DNA of 64,000 nt from Chondrus crispus (taxonomy: Eukaryota; Rhodophyta; Florideophyceae; Gigartinales; Gigartinaceae). The stretch lies in assembly GCF_000350225.1 (NCBI RefSeq), contig NW_005178495.1, positions 1-64,000 of the forward strand, read 5' to 3'. The notes beneath the pieces were generated by a model. It was not told the origin of the DNA and searched no databases. It saw only the letters and a list, made by a program, of their open reading frames with translations. Positions 23,057-34,061 of the stretch are shown piece by piece. The position numbers were made by a program, and so were the translations under genes. Numbering within the stretch: the stretch's first letter is position 1; every line of letters begins with the position of its first letter.

Positions 23057-24262
23057 TCATTCAGCTGTTCCAGGCGAAGGCTTTCTACGGAAAGCTTTGC
23101 TCACGCCCACGGAAGAGGGCGTGTTTTCCTCTTCATCACTTATCACGATGACAATTTTTGCGCCGCGGCGACGACTGCGAGGAAGGCCCTCCTCGTCTTG
23201 GCTCGCCATCGCAGATGCCTTCCTCTGGAATGGGGCCTTTGCATTTTGTCTTCTCAGTTTCTTCTCCTTCTCGCTTCTGTAACACTGTAGCATATCTCCC
23301 GGTGATGCTACTCGACCAATGTAAGTCTGACCAAATGTTGTGGGATTGGGCAGTTGCCATTTGCCGGTTGTTTCTACTCGCAGTATGATGAGTGGTTGCC
23401 GGACTATGGAGCAAAGTTTTTCAGTATAGAAAGAACGTGGGGGATACCGCACTCCATGGACCACCACGTCTTTGGGAGCGCCACGACGACCTCGAAAGAT
23501 CGCTACGACCCGATCAAAGAAAGCCTGCTGTCTCTCGATGATGTCGTTGACAGTATCCTCCAAAAATTTGTTCAGCCCCTCCGGATCTGTCTGGGACAAC
23601 CCTGACTGTGCCGAAAGAATAATATCTTCAACGTGGAGATTTCGCACTGTGTACAGTGGGATGGGGACATGCTTGACGAGTTGTTCTTTGTGTATCTCGA
23701 GTAAAATTGCATGCTTCTGCTTGCCCTCTCTCGCGGACAGTGAAGTGGCAACTGTGGAGCCTGGTTGCACGATTACTGGTTTCGATCGCCTGACGTCAGG
23801 CTTGCTCTCATGTTCGTGCCCCAAGACTACGTAATTAAGCCAGGCTGGCAATAGGGTGTCTGGAATGCCCCTCGTCGACGATCTGCCGGTAGCGCAGTTC
23901 TGGTGAAGCAAAAACACATTAAACCAGGGTAAACGGTCGTTGAGTTCATCAACGTCTTTATGGCATCCCTCCACATCCAAATGCAAATGCAAATGGCGCT
24001 GTTGCTGCAGTTGTGGACCAAGCCATTTCACCCCCTTCTCACGCAGTACTTCATCACTTACATTTCCCAAGCCGTTCAGCGCCAACCTTGTTTGTCCTTT
24101 CTGCAAGAGGATCGGGGCAACCTCAATGTTTGTGGAGCACGGCGATTGACCGAAATATGTCACATGTCCAGCCTGTGCGAGAAGATGAAGAGGGGAAGTA
24201 GGGGCTGCATGTGCACGGCCTGTTCCTGTTTCGACTGTGGGTTGGTCATGCCCTCCATGAAT
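23057..24262 (-). pseudogene. MRE11: MRE11-like double-strand-break repair nuclease, 5'-truncated
   Basis: MRE11 is the nuclease of the MRN complex that processes DNA double-strand breaks. On the minus strand, coding begins near 24,262 with IHGGHDQP, the equivalent of the metal-binding GNHD motif with Asn replaced by Gly. It continues without a stop through AQAGHVTYFGQSP, IEVAPILLQKG, RLALNGLGNVSDE, FNVFLLHQN, NYVVLGHEHES and VQPGSTVATSL, all in family order, then the capping domain and an acidic C-terminal tail (VISDEEENTPSS). The first roughly 110 residues, which hold nuclease motifs I-III (DxHLG, GDLFH), are not seen; upstream lies a degenerate run of GACGCGAGAAGAATG repeats. It is therefore a truncated copy, unless a missing first exon lies farther away. 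The rest of the frame is open and well conserved. Confidence 0.75.
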
Positions 24263-24873
24263 GCGGAACGCGAGAAGAATGAGAGAGAGAGGGGTGGCTG
24301 GGACGGGGACGGAATTAGGGACGCGAGAAGAATGGTACAGTAGTACAGAGTTGGTTAGTTCAGTTCAGTGAGAGGGGAGGATGGAAATAGGGACGCAAGA
24401 AGAATGAGAGGAGAGGGGGGGTGGCGCCGAGGGGGAGGGGGACAGAAGCGATGGGGTGGGCGTGCCATTTGGCCTGCCTGCCCGCGTAAGCAGTAGCATG
24501 GGGGAGGACGGCGGCGCTGTCTGTCTGTCTGTAGGTGCGGAAAAAGGCGGTGCGGCGGGCGGCGTGAGCGGGGGGGGCCCGCACGGGCAGGCAGCGGCGG
24601 CGGCGGGGGTATTGTATTCACACGATAGGGCTGGCGCGGGCGGGCGGGTGGGCGGGCGAGCGGGCGGGCGGGCGAAGGCGAAGGGCGAGCGAGCGATGAG
24701 GAGAACGGGCAACGACGGCAACGGCGATGCGACGACGACGACGATGACGGGGGCGGGTGGGGCGGGGTGGGGCGGGGGGCGCGGCGCGGTGAGGCGGGAC
24801 GGGACGGGACGGTGGGGTGCGGGGTGATGTGCGGACAGCGGGCGGGGGCGGCAGCGGCGGGTGGGTGGGTGAC
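24240..24873. repeat. G-rich island with G-quadruplex potential
   Basis: From 24,240 to 24,400 there are three imperfect copies of GGGACGCGAGAAGAATG. From 24,400 to 24,865 the plus strand is very G-rich, with GGGCGGGCGGGCG and GGGTGGGTGGGTG runs. Long proline-rich frames on the minus strand are a by-product of this composition. The island abuts the second SINE-like copy. Confidence 0.7.
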
Positions 24874-25325
24874 AATAAAAAATAAAAAATAAAAAAAGAA
24901 GAAATTGAGTATTGAAGCGGAAGAGCTGATTGCAGTACACCCCACACCGTACAGGTTTGTTTTCACCCTTTCCGCAATGGTGTAAATTGCGCATCAAGCG
25001 CTGTTTCCAGTTGATCATACAGTAGAAATTAGTAAATTAATCTCGTAACGCCGTCAGAAACTTATGACAAAACAACATCTGCGCAACTTACAGAAAGAAA
25101 GCTTACTCTAAACCACACCGTCGTTACGTGGCACACTCCCCGCTTCAGTCAGTCAACTTGCTCCTTACAGGGCCCCCACAATCGGACTCGGACCGGACTT
25201 AGAATCGAACTCGCAACCACAGACACTGTCAGCCACTAACTCGGACAACTGGGACACTGGGACCACAAACGGCACTGCTTACACTGGATTGGATTTCACC
25301 GCCGTCCCCATAGGTATTTATTGTC
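24874..25325 (-). repeat. tRNA-headed SINE-like repeat, copy 2
   Basis: Second copy of the unit at 12,905-13,310, in the same orientation. On the minus strand it starts near 25,264 with TGTCCCAGTTGTCCGAGT (A box) followed by GCGAGTTCGATTC (B box). A short extra segment near 25,170-25,200 distinguishes it from copy 1. The A-rich stretch at 24,874-24,898 is longer than in copy 1. Confidence 0.65.
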
Positions 25326-25860
25326 GCCATCCCCGTAGCCTAGGCCCATCCGTACAACCTAAGCCCACCAGCCTAAGCCCAGCAACAACAAACTAAGCCC
25401 ACTTCCCAACCTAAGCCCACAACCCTCAGCCCACAACCATAACCTAAGCCCACCTCCCAACCTAAGCCCACCAGCCTAAGCCCACCCCCTCACCTAAGTA
25501 CTGAAGCATCCTAAGTCCATAAGTACACAAAAGTAAACCTAAGTACATCATCCTTACCTAAGCACGTAAGCACGTAAGCACGTAAGCACTTCAGCACCTA
25601 AGCATGTAAGCACGAAATCACGTAAGCACGTAATCACATAATCACGTAATCACGTAAGAACGTAAGCACGTAATCTCCTCAGCACATAATCACATAATCA
25701 CGTAATCACCTAAGCACCTAAGCACATAATCACATAACCCCCTAATCCACCCAAACACCTAAGCACCTAAGCTACTAACCCTCCTAATCTCCTAACCACT
25801 CCTCACCACCCCTAACCCTCCTAACCCTCCTAACCACCCCTAAGCACCTAATGCCCTAAT
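25326..25860. repeat. CCTAAGCCCA / TAAGCACG minisatellite
   Basis: The first part repeats AACCTAAGCCCA-type units; the second part repeats GTAAGCACGTAAGCAC and GTAATCAC; the end returns to CCTAACC and CTAATCC. It occupies the same place relative to SINE-like copy 2 as the CCTAAACCA array does to copy 1. Confidence 0.9.
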
Positions 25861-26045
25861 CTATAGTATATACGTCCTCTTCCCATCTATATATTATATA
25901 AGCGAATATCCCCTACTCCTCTAAATCTCCGAATCCCACCGAATCCCCTACTCCTCTAAATCTCCGAATCCCACCGAATCCCTAAAGTACAAAAATCACC
26001 CTACTCCTAAATCCCAATCTCTATATTATAAAAGGAAATATCTCC
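25861..26045. repeat. AT palindrome plus CCGAATCC block, copy of window start
   Basis: CATCTATATATTATATAAGC is followed by CTACTCCTCTAAATC and CCGAATCC units and a CTATATTATAAAAGG end. This matches positions 50-172 almost exactly, making the third example of the block in the window. Confidence 0.88.
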
Positions 26046-27681
26046 TAGTGTGGCTGTGCTTAGAAGCGAATGATCGTTCTCTGGCGGCATGGGTTGAAGG
26101 AAAATGGCGGTTGGGCGAGGTGTGTTGTCGTTGGAACCCCTGGGGACGGACTTCTGTTGTCCCGACCAGCCCGCAATGGTTTCGACTATTTTATCCCAAA
26201 AGATCCCAAATTCCTGTCAATCCCAACGCCGCCGTGCCTCCGAATTTCCCCAGCGCACAACCACGTGTAAATCCGTAATAGGTTTGCGGCGCAGTTTCTG
26301 TAATTAGGGAAGATAGACGCAATTTGTGAGAAGAGCCAATCTTTTATTGTGAGACTAGATCTTACCCAACCAATCTACGGAACGCTGCAGAGCGTCAATC
26401 ATTGCTCGTATGCCCGTTCTAACTTAACTATGCCGGTATGCTTGCAGCTTCACTGATCCACACCCAGATGCTCAAATAGCCAAACTATCCTCCTCTTCCT
26501 CGTCATCCGACATGGCTCCAGCCCCAGCCTCAGCATTTTCTCGTAAACTTCTCGCCATCATTCGCTAATTTCTGCATTTTTTATTTTCTTGCATTACAAT
26601 ATCATTGCAGATGTGATGCAATTTTTGAGTTTCGTAATCTCTGTTTTGCATCAAATACGCCCCATGCCCCCAACCGCAAGCCCAGACGTTGCTGCCCTCC
26701 CCATCACCACCGCGACCCCAAACAACCATGCACCGTTCCATCTCCATGCCGAAACCCCCGTCCTCCTACACAGCCGCACAAAGCGGCATTCCGCACCATT
26801 TCCCACTCGTTCCCCGCTCTGAGCTCGCACTATCCATACCCGTCCCTCGCAAGCGCCAGCTCATCGTTTGGTCCGACAAGCACGTCCCAGCCCGTCGTGC
26901 GCGCAAAGTGCACCCCGAGGAACGGCAGGCTTCCCCCCGCCGCCGGCAGCGGGTGTACATTCCCGAGGATCCGGCCAGCCGCCGCCTAATTTGTCACGCG
27001 TAGGTACTCGCCGCGTACGTTCCCGATCGCTGGGTGCCGCCCGCTGCCCAGCATCCGTCCCACCCTGTCCGACCGCGGGCCCGCTAGCTGATCACCCTCT
27101 CCGCCGCGACGTCGCCCTGCGATCCGCACCGCAACGTGTTCCGCCACTTCCGACTCGTGTAGCCGCTCTGCGCAGCTCTCAGGAGGATCAGAGGTCTGCA
27201 ACTCGTACTCATTTATCAGTTTTTGTTGCAGCCGCAATCACACTTCTGCAATTGCTTCACTACCAATTTCTGCAAACACAGCAGATTTTTGTCATTACAG
27301 TGTCTTTGCAGTTAAGTCGCGGTTTTTGAGTCTGGGGTGTGGCAAAACCCCGCCTCACAGCTGTTACGCTGTAAAGCTGGTCTTAATAACTTGATAGGCG
27401 TTCGTCGGGAGCACCCCTTGTAATATGAAACTCGGATGGGACACCTACTCACCGATGTCCAAAGGTACCCCCGATGGGCGTGGGGGACAGCCTGTCCGAG
27501 GTGAACACTAGACCGGCTAGTTCGTTCTGAGGAAATACTTCTTGTTGATAATCGCTGATCGTTGATGTCGGGTGAGGTTAATCCTCTAAGCACGCACGAC
27601 CTCGACCTTTTATAGAGTTCTAAAAGCTAGGCTGGTACAGGAAACCGTGGCTTAGTACAGTAGCTCGGGTAAAAACCTATA
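26046..27681. other. No recognisable gene
   Basis: Short Pro/Arg-rich frames occur at 26,689-27,329 but match no family I know. The stretch 27,330-27,680 has no coding appearance and could be part of an unidentified repeat. Confidence 0.45.
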
Positions 27682-30149
27682 CACCCGATCACGACATTTA
27701 ACATAGTCCAGGTTAATTCTGAAGGCCGTTTTGAGAGCGTCTTACGTAAAATAACCTGGTCCAGGTTAAATGCGAATCCAGGTTAATACATGTCGTTAAA
27801 AGATATAACATGGTCCAGGTTAAAAAAGTATACCCAAATTAGAATGGATACACTGTCTCTTTTCTCACAGGTTCGCCATCGAAATGATTTCTATGCTTCG
27901 CGATGATGCTTTGCAGTTCAGTAAAGAGCTGCTCCTCTTCCCATATGCCGTTCAGATTAAGTGACATCTCCATCTTTATCATAGCTTTCCTAGCATACGA
28001 GAGGCCCTTTTTGTCCCTTTGATGGTTTACTTCGCGAACCGCCCCTGCAGCCAACTTCAGGAAAAAATGCTTTCCTGGATTCATGAGCTTCCCGCTCGAA
28101 CCCTTCCCACTGCCCGTCTAGGACCCCCGGGTGATCTCCCCAGCCTTGTAATTATCCCACTCTCGTCTCCAGGCATCTTTTATCTTAGAAATTATAAAAG
28201 AGTCCGCAGGTTGAACCAAATCCGTGGTATTGGGTGGCAACTTTCGTAACTCTGTATGTATTACTCGGAGACATTCATCCACATCTGAATTCCAGTTGTG
28301 TCCCGAGCAATTATCAACAAACAGCGTGCGTTTCTTCCCATTTGGTAAGCATGAAATTGCTCTCGGTTCTGACATCCACTCCTTGAACACGCGATTGTCC
28401 ATCCATCCCTTCGGTCCCGACCGATAAGACACACCAGGAACCTTGTCTGGCACGCCACGGATTGGGTATGACGAGTTTGCATTTTGGAATACGAGCATCG
28501 GTGCCTCGATCTGCGCATGGGGCCCGCCCGTTATTCTAACCATCATCGTAATGCCCTCATCCCCTGAAACCACATATGCATATTTCACATTCTCATCTCC
28601 ACGCATCCCAATCGTCCTCCCATTGTCCATGTTAAAAATAAAATGGGATTCGTCAGCGTTTTCGATAAGGTCTTCGTCTAGATCTCCAGATTCAAACCCC
28701 TTCTTCAGCGTTCCAAGGTTGAATGCTACAGAATTTTCAATGTAACACTTCTTTTCTGGACTCACGGCGAGCGTCCCCGTCTGCCGACGGATTACGAGGT
28801 TGTGCGATTCCATGAATTCCTGAATCCATCTTGCTGTTAATTTGCATGCAATGTCAAAGCCGTCGACCTTGATATGGGGCGCAAAGGGCGAGTTGGAATC
28901 CGCTGTTTGCACGAGGGCGATTGCAATATGACGCAAGACTTCGGCATTTGTCTTGACACTCGCAACTTTCACTCGTTCAAATTCTGTCATCAGAGCTGTA
29001 TGCAAAGCCATTACCCAGACTGCATGCTTTCTTCCACGTCCTGAAAGCGCTTTAACATTGTGTCGCCTCCTTCCTCGTCTTGCCCGTTCAGTCATACTAC
29101 CTAAACGCACTCTCCCGTCATAAAGCTCCATAATGGCACTTCGATTACGCTACCAACCACTGGCCTTCGATATGTTAGCGTTGTACTTGCTGGGAAAGAA
29201 GTGTGGAAAGTTGCGAACAGTTCTAGCAAACAAGCCCTGCTGACTATTGCTTTCCAAATCGTCCATCATCCATGTGACAGCGGATCGGCGCTGGGAGAGG
29301 GTGGACACGACATGTTGTTGTCGGATTTTCCTCGGTGCACCAAAAACGTGTTGTTCGGTGAGGTTCGGGGTGGGATCAGAACCAGCACATGGTGATGGTG
29401 TGATAGGCTGCCGGGATACAGCATTGGCGAGGGCGCGTTCATTAGGTCTGCGTGAGGCATAGTGGGGGTTGATGATGTCAGGTTGGGCATGGTCGCCGTC
29501 GGCAAATATGTAATTGAGGCCGCGATTTCATTAAATCATGTTTTTGCGCGCAATTGCGCGCAAAAACCGCCAGATAATGCTGCAAGATGAACAAATCGCC
29601 ACTTCGGCCTTCTTCAAGTGACCGACCGATAATCGCGATCAACCATCCAAATCGAGATCCCCATGCCTTCCAAGGGTCCCTGTAGCCCATCTCCATGATG
29701 GAGATGTAACGTGTAAGTCGTGGCTACCATTGTCTAAAGTCGTTTCTTCATGAAGAATCATGAAGTTTTTTAGTTTCTGCATGAATAAACAAGCAAAAAG
29801 CAAAAATGAAAAAACAACCCGAAATCGCGGAATTGAGGCAATGCACAGGGGAGATTGACGGTCATGGGCGGTCATTCTGAAGTTGTATTCACATAAAACA
29901 TAGTCCACGTCAAGTTGTATTCGATTTCTCGAGGATTTGCAGCATTCAATCGTTTTATTGTGAAGCACCACGTATCTCTTGTTTGAGAGCTTTCATAGAA
30001 GTTTATTACCGCTAGCATGCTCATAGAGTGGGGTTACGCGTTCAAAAAGTTTACAGTTTCTGGACGTCTCAAACCTAAAATAACCTGAACCAGGTTAATT
30101 CCGGATCCAGGTTAATTGTATGACCAATGTTTAAATGCCGTGATCGGTG
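27682..30149 (-). mobile_element. pogo-like Tc1/mariner DNA transposon, near complete
   Basis: The element begins CACCCGATCACG and ends CGTGATCGGTG, so the ends are inverted copies extending through CATTTAA, with one base of length difference. Both ends are flanked by TA, the target duplication of Tc1/mariner elements (27,680-27,681 and 30,150-30,151). Inside each end lies the near-palindrome TAACCTGGTCCAGGTTAA (27,752) or its variant (30,081), plus CCAGGTTAA half-sites, which are candidate transposase-binding sites. A single transposase gene lies on the minus strand at 27,839-29,131. About 900 bp between that gene and the 30,149 end hold only short unrecognised frames. Total length is 2,468 bp. 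Confidence 0.85.
27839..29131 (-). pseudogene. pogo-like transposase (DDE superfamily), one in-frame stop
   Basis: The transposase cuts and pastes the surrounding element. Residues about 30-110 carry a helix-rich N-terminal DNA-binding region. The catalytic domain shows ENADESHFIFNMDNG (first Asp near 160), TLFVDNCSGHN (second, Asp273) and LPPNTTDLVQPADSF (third, Asp310), a DD37D-type spacing. The C-terminal part (NPGKHFFLKLAAGAVREVN, then LFTELQSIIAKHRNHFDGE) follows in the same frame after a single TAG at 28,118-28,120. Without that stop the protein would be about 430 residues. The sequence closely resembles, from memory, transposases common in oomycete genomes. The copy is either a recent pseudogene or carries one sequencing error. 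Confidence 0.8.
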
Positions 30150-30175
30150 TACATCTCAGCAAAAGTACAAAACTA

Positions 30176-30844
30176 CACCCAGTTACTGCAAATACTCTCA
30201 CGCAAAAATTAGTGTCAGCACCCCAATAGGGTAGGTGACACTAAATTGTGTGGTACCGGATCAGGACAAAAAGTAATTAGTGTCACTCGACCTCTGTAAA
30301 CAGTCCGCAGCACTAGTCCGCCGACGGCGGTTGGCGCTTAGCGGGTCTTTGAGGTAAATCAGGTCGTACTGCGAACCCCGGAACAACGTTTTTCGGCGGC
30401 TGGCTTCCCTGGCTGTGCAGGATGTTAACAAGCAGATAGATGGACTGAGGCCTCATATGCGCACAAAGCCATGATAATTACAGGAATGGCTCTACACCAA
30501 TGGACGTTGGGAAGTTACGCAGCCTACTCCCCAACTCCAAAACATAATTCAGAAGCACAAAGAATACTTCGGGCGCAAGTCTCCAGTTGTCTCTGATGGC
30601 TGCGACCGCTGAGTTTCAGTAGGCATGTTTTATCAAAATACAGTATTTGTAGTGACCCTATATTTGGAGTAAAAGATATAGCGTCAGTTGCACTATTTAC
30701 TGTTTAAGTGCGTTTTGTCCTGTTTTAGTGTCACGGGGAAAATAGTGCAAGTGACAAGTGCAAGTGACAGTAAATAGGTGTAACCCAGGTTTGATTTGGG
30801 GTCACCTTGATAGTGTAGGTGAGACTATTTGCAGTAACTGGGTG
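30176..30844. mobile_element. Internally deleted pogo-like element (MITE-like)
   Basis: The ends CACCCAGTTACTGCAAATA and TATTTGCAGTAACTGGGTG are inverted over 26 bp with one mismatch, and TA flanks both sides (30,174-30,175 and 30,845-30,846). The 669-bp interior still holds a piece of a related transposase on the plus strand at about 30,370-30,612: RRLASLAVQDVNKQIDG, then WEVTQPTPQLQNIIQKHKEY, equivalent to the C-terminus of the neighbour, with two consecutive stop codons between them. It is a deletion derivative of a second pogo family, with different ends from the element 26 bp to its left. Confidence 0.85.
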
Positions 30845-31174
30845 TACCAATAAAACTACGTGTTAGGTAGTGAGTACACTAAATGTACTCATTACAGCAA
30901 GGACAGTGCACACTGGGTGCGCTGGCGTATTATAGTTGTTTACAACAGCGAGGTCCAGCGCAGTACAGCAAGGTTACTTGCATATCCCGGGGGGTTCCTG
31001 ATGGTTCCAGATTACACTAGAAGAACGCCTTACAGTGCATAATTCCTACATGGGGAACGTCTATACTGTACTGCACAGAGAACACTGAGGGCCAGCATTG
31101 CTCTCTGGATCAAGTTGAGTCCAACTAAACATGCAAGGCCGCATTTTGTGCGGTCCCGTCGATGTACACCAAAA

Positions 31175-32053
31175 ATGCACCCCTCAAACATGACTCTGGC
31201 TGAACTGCCGTACTTTGCCGATGATGCTCTGCTCCCGGAAAGTTTGCCAACATGTTCCGCGATCAGGTCATCGGCAGATGTTCTCGTTGATCAGTCTACA
31301 CACCGGGTTGTTGGAGTCGGGATCCATTTCATTGTCAAGTATGGAAAACGCCTGGACTTGATGGAAGGCCAGAATATGCTGTACGTGCAGCAGGCGACCA
31401 GCGTATCGGTGCCACGTGTGTATGCGATGTTCCACGAGTCAGAAAGCAGCGAGAACTTTATTGTGATGGAGCGAATCAAGGGCAAACGTCTTGATCGTGA
31501 GTGGAGCTTGTTGGGTCAGCGCGAGAAGCGCCTGATTGCCTCTAAGCTGAAGAGAGATTTTGAGGAATTGCGGAAGTTGCCTTCTCCTGGTGGATTTTGC
31601 AGCCTTGGGAATAGACCTCTGTTGGATGACATCTTCTGGACGGATAGTGAATCTACATCACTAACAGGACCGTTTGCTACAGAGTCGGCGTTCAATGAAG
31701 CACTCATTGCTCTATACTTGCACAACAAGCCCTCCAAGTACAAAGCAGACTTTTACAGGCGTACACTTCCATCCGTCGTCCACGAATCCTGCGCACTCTT
31801 CACGCACGGTGATTTTCAAGGGAAGAACGTATTGCTCAGACGGCTGACAGAAAAGGGATCAGACGCAGTCGACGTAAGTTTGATTGACTGGGAATTTAGT
31901 GGATGGTATCCAAGCTACTGGGAGTTTTCCAAGAGCTTGCTTGCATGTGGTCGTTGGGAGAACGACTGGAGTACGTTTCTGGATACAATCCTACCAAATC
32001 GTTGGTCGCAAACAGCATGGTTAGATATGTTTCTCGGAGAACTGCTTATATAA
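31175..32053 (+). CDS. APH-family phosphotransferase (protein-kinase fold)
   Basis: A 292-residue protein of the aminoglycoside/choline phosphotransferase fold, which transfers the ATP gamma-phosphate to small molecules. The start at 31,175 aligns with that of the homologue at 35,519. Motifs: Lys55 in GIHFIVKYG (ATP-binding), VMERIKG hinge near 97-103, catalytic loop THGDFQGKNVLL with His211 and Asp213, and metal-binding Asp238 in SLIDWEFSGWYPSYWEF. All catalytic residues are present. The DWEFSGWYPSYWE ending is typical of large fungal APH families; the natural substrate is not known for them. It lies 330 bp from the pogo-derived MITE. Confidence 0.8.
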   Translation: MHPSNMTLAELPYFADDALLPESLPTCSAIRSSADVLVDQSTHRVVGVGIHFIVKYGKRLDLMEGQNMLYVQQATSVSVPRVYAMFHESESSENFIVMERIKGKRLDREWSLLGQREKRLIASKLKRDFEELRKLPSPGGFCSLGNRPLLDDIFWTDSESTSLTGPFATESAFNEALIALYLHNKPSKYKADFYRRTLPSVVHESCALFTHGDFQGKNVLLRRLTEKGSDAVDVSLIDWEFSGWYPSYWEFSKSLLACGRWENDWSTFLDTILPNRWSQTAWLDMFLGELLI

Positions 32054-34061
32054 CAATAGTACTTGTCTTCGGGCATGCCGCCTACAGAAGGAAGGACAAA
32101 TCTTTTCGATGTAGCACTATGTTCCGCCTCGATCTTCATTGTAAGAACTGCAGCTGTTTGTTTCGATAGCGGTGTCGCGCACAATATCTGGTCAGGCGAA
32201 TCGCGATTGAGCGGGTGTTCTAGGGTTATGATCGACCCGTCTCGAAGGAAAACGGAGTGAGCTTTCTGCTCTCTCATCAGCACAGACAAGTCTCATACTG
32301 CACGGGCTGTGACGTTCGACTTTCGGTGCGAGAGTATTTACGGAGAAATCATGTTCAGCGGTTCCTTGATCTGGCGCAGCAAGTGTGGCGCCATACAGCG
32401 AAACGGCCTGGGCGCCTGCGTAGTGCTGCGAGGATACGGTTTGTAGTGTAGAGGCCATGGTAAAGATGTTGCTTCCGCTTGTTTCATCCTCATCTGAATC
32501 ACAGATGTTGTCGTGAATAGGTAGTTGAGGTGTTTCCGCCATTGTGATGTTGATGAAACGTCTTCAGCGTGCCAAGGATGTCGCTTTTGTTGCGCACAAA
32601 AGCATCTTTGCGATGATGCGGATCCGTCGGGCGGCACAGCGATGTACCAGATGTGCGCTTGCTGCAGGCAGGTACCTTGCTGGAGGTCAGACAGCAAAAC
32701 TCGTGGTGGGATTTTTCAAACTCGGGTTTACCACTCGTACTTTACGTCCAGCGAGTTTGTGGGCAAATGGAAAAAACAACGCGTTATTTTACGGACAACG
32801 TTAATGTATGTATTTTTGCAAAAAAAAGCTGGCCTCATATGAGGTCAAATTGCCGGTCGTCTAGACACTAGGATTCTTCGAAACTTTTCATGGAAAACGC
32901 TATGACGGCAGCGCTTGTTTCGAGATCATCGCTCTGACCTTTGTTCTTCCTCTTAGCCTTTAGATTTAACTGCCTTGTTCCCCAGCGGCTGCTTGTCCAC
33001 CTACTCTGTCCCCTTTTTCATCTCTACTTCTTGAATCTCAAACGCTGTCAACATAGTAGTCTTTGTTGAAAGAAATGCGTAAAGGTCCATGAAAGGGAAG
33101 GGCTTTATAATAACACGTGCTGGCTTTCGGATTATGTCATTGATGAGGCATCATCCTCCCAACAAAGTGAAACAGAGCAAATGCAAAACGCCCAAAATAT
33201 TTACAAGAGGGAGAATCCAGTGAAGTCAATTGATTCGACAAGTAGGACACCACTATGATGACTTGAGCATTCCTTCCTCATTTTGTTCCGCTGCTTGAGA
33301 CAAGATTGATGACTTGAGCATTCCTTCCTCATTTTGTTCCACTGCTTGAGACAAGATTCGCGCCCGTCCTCCTCGACGACCACCACGACACTCATCTTGG
33401 GGTCGAGGGGAATCTTCAAAAAAGCGCTTCCGGATGGCTCGGGCGAGCGTGGAAGTTTTCATTCCTGAACGTTCTGCGGGATTCGGACATGCGACGTGTG
33501 CAGCTTAGTGTCTAGACGAAATCTCCCCCAACTATTTTTTTGAGTTATGGGGTCGATGCGATGGGATGCCCTTCAAGGCTTCTGCCGGCAGGGATGGTTT
33601 TGGAAACTTAGTTGGCGGAACTATCATCGCAGATCTCATTCACGATACTGTATTGCAAAATGACGGCAACAAGATCTGTTGTAACAATGCACAGCTTTCT
33701 ATGACACTCTTCTCTCTTGCAGTCATTGATTTGTTGCAAGACAAAACGTGTCTCCAGGAAGACCAGTGCAGGTGACACACGTGAACACACCGTGGCGCTC
33801 ATTGGATTACAACATGGGATACTCTGTTGCAGGACACAGCAGTTGCAAACTTAGCAGTCAATATGAATGAGAAGCGAGGACATTTGCGCAACCACCGGTA
33901 CGCCTCCTGTTCTCTGAAGTCCTTCGAAGGCGAGCGCCTCGTGAACAAAGTTTTTTGTTCTTTTCGGTGAATTCGTGGAGTCGGCCCCTATTGTTGAAAG
34001 AAAAGCTCTCCCTCGACTAATCGTTCTTTTTGGACTGCACAGCTGCTTTTGCGTCGCAATG
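32054..34061. other. No recognisable gene between the two APH genes
   Basis: Short frames on both strands. A minus-strand frame at 32,192-32,542 starts with an acidic segment (SDEDETSGSN) but is not recognisable. A 51-bp tandem duplication lies at 33,257-33,358. Confidence 0.45.
33257..33358. repeat. 51-bp tandem duplication
   Basis: GATGACTTGAGCATTCCTTC followed by CTCATTTTGTTCC and GCTTGAGACAAGATT occurs twice in a row with one base difference. On the minus strand it would give SCLKQxNKMRKECSSH twice, though that frame is not a recognised gene. Confidence 0.92.

Noticed and set aside
24355-25018. Long proline-rich minus-strand frames
   Set aside because: They are the complement of a G-rich low-complexity island; three frames are open at once and composition explains them.
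25326-25860. CRISPR-like array
   Set aside because: Short-period repeats without unique spacers, in a eukaryotic context.
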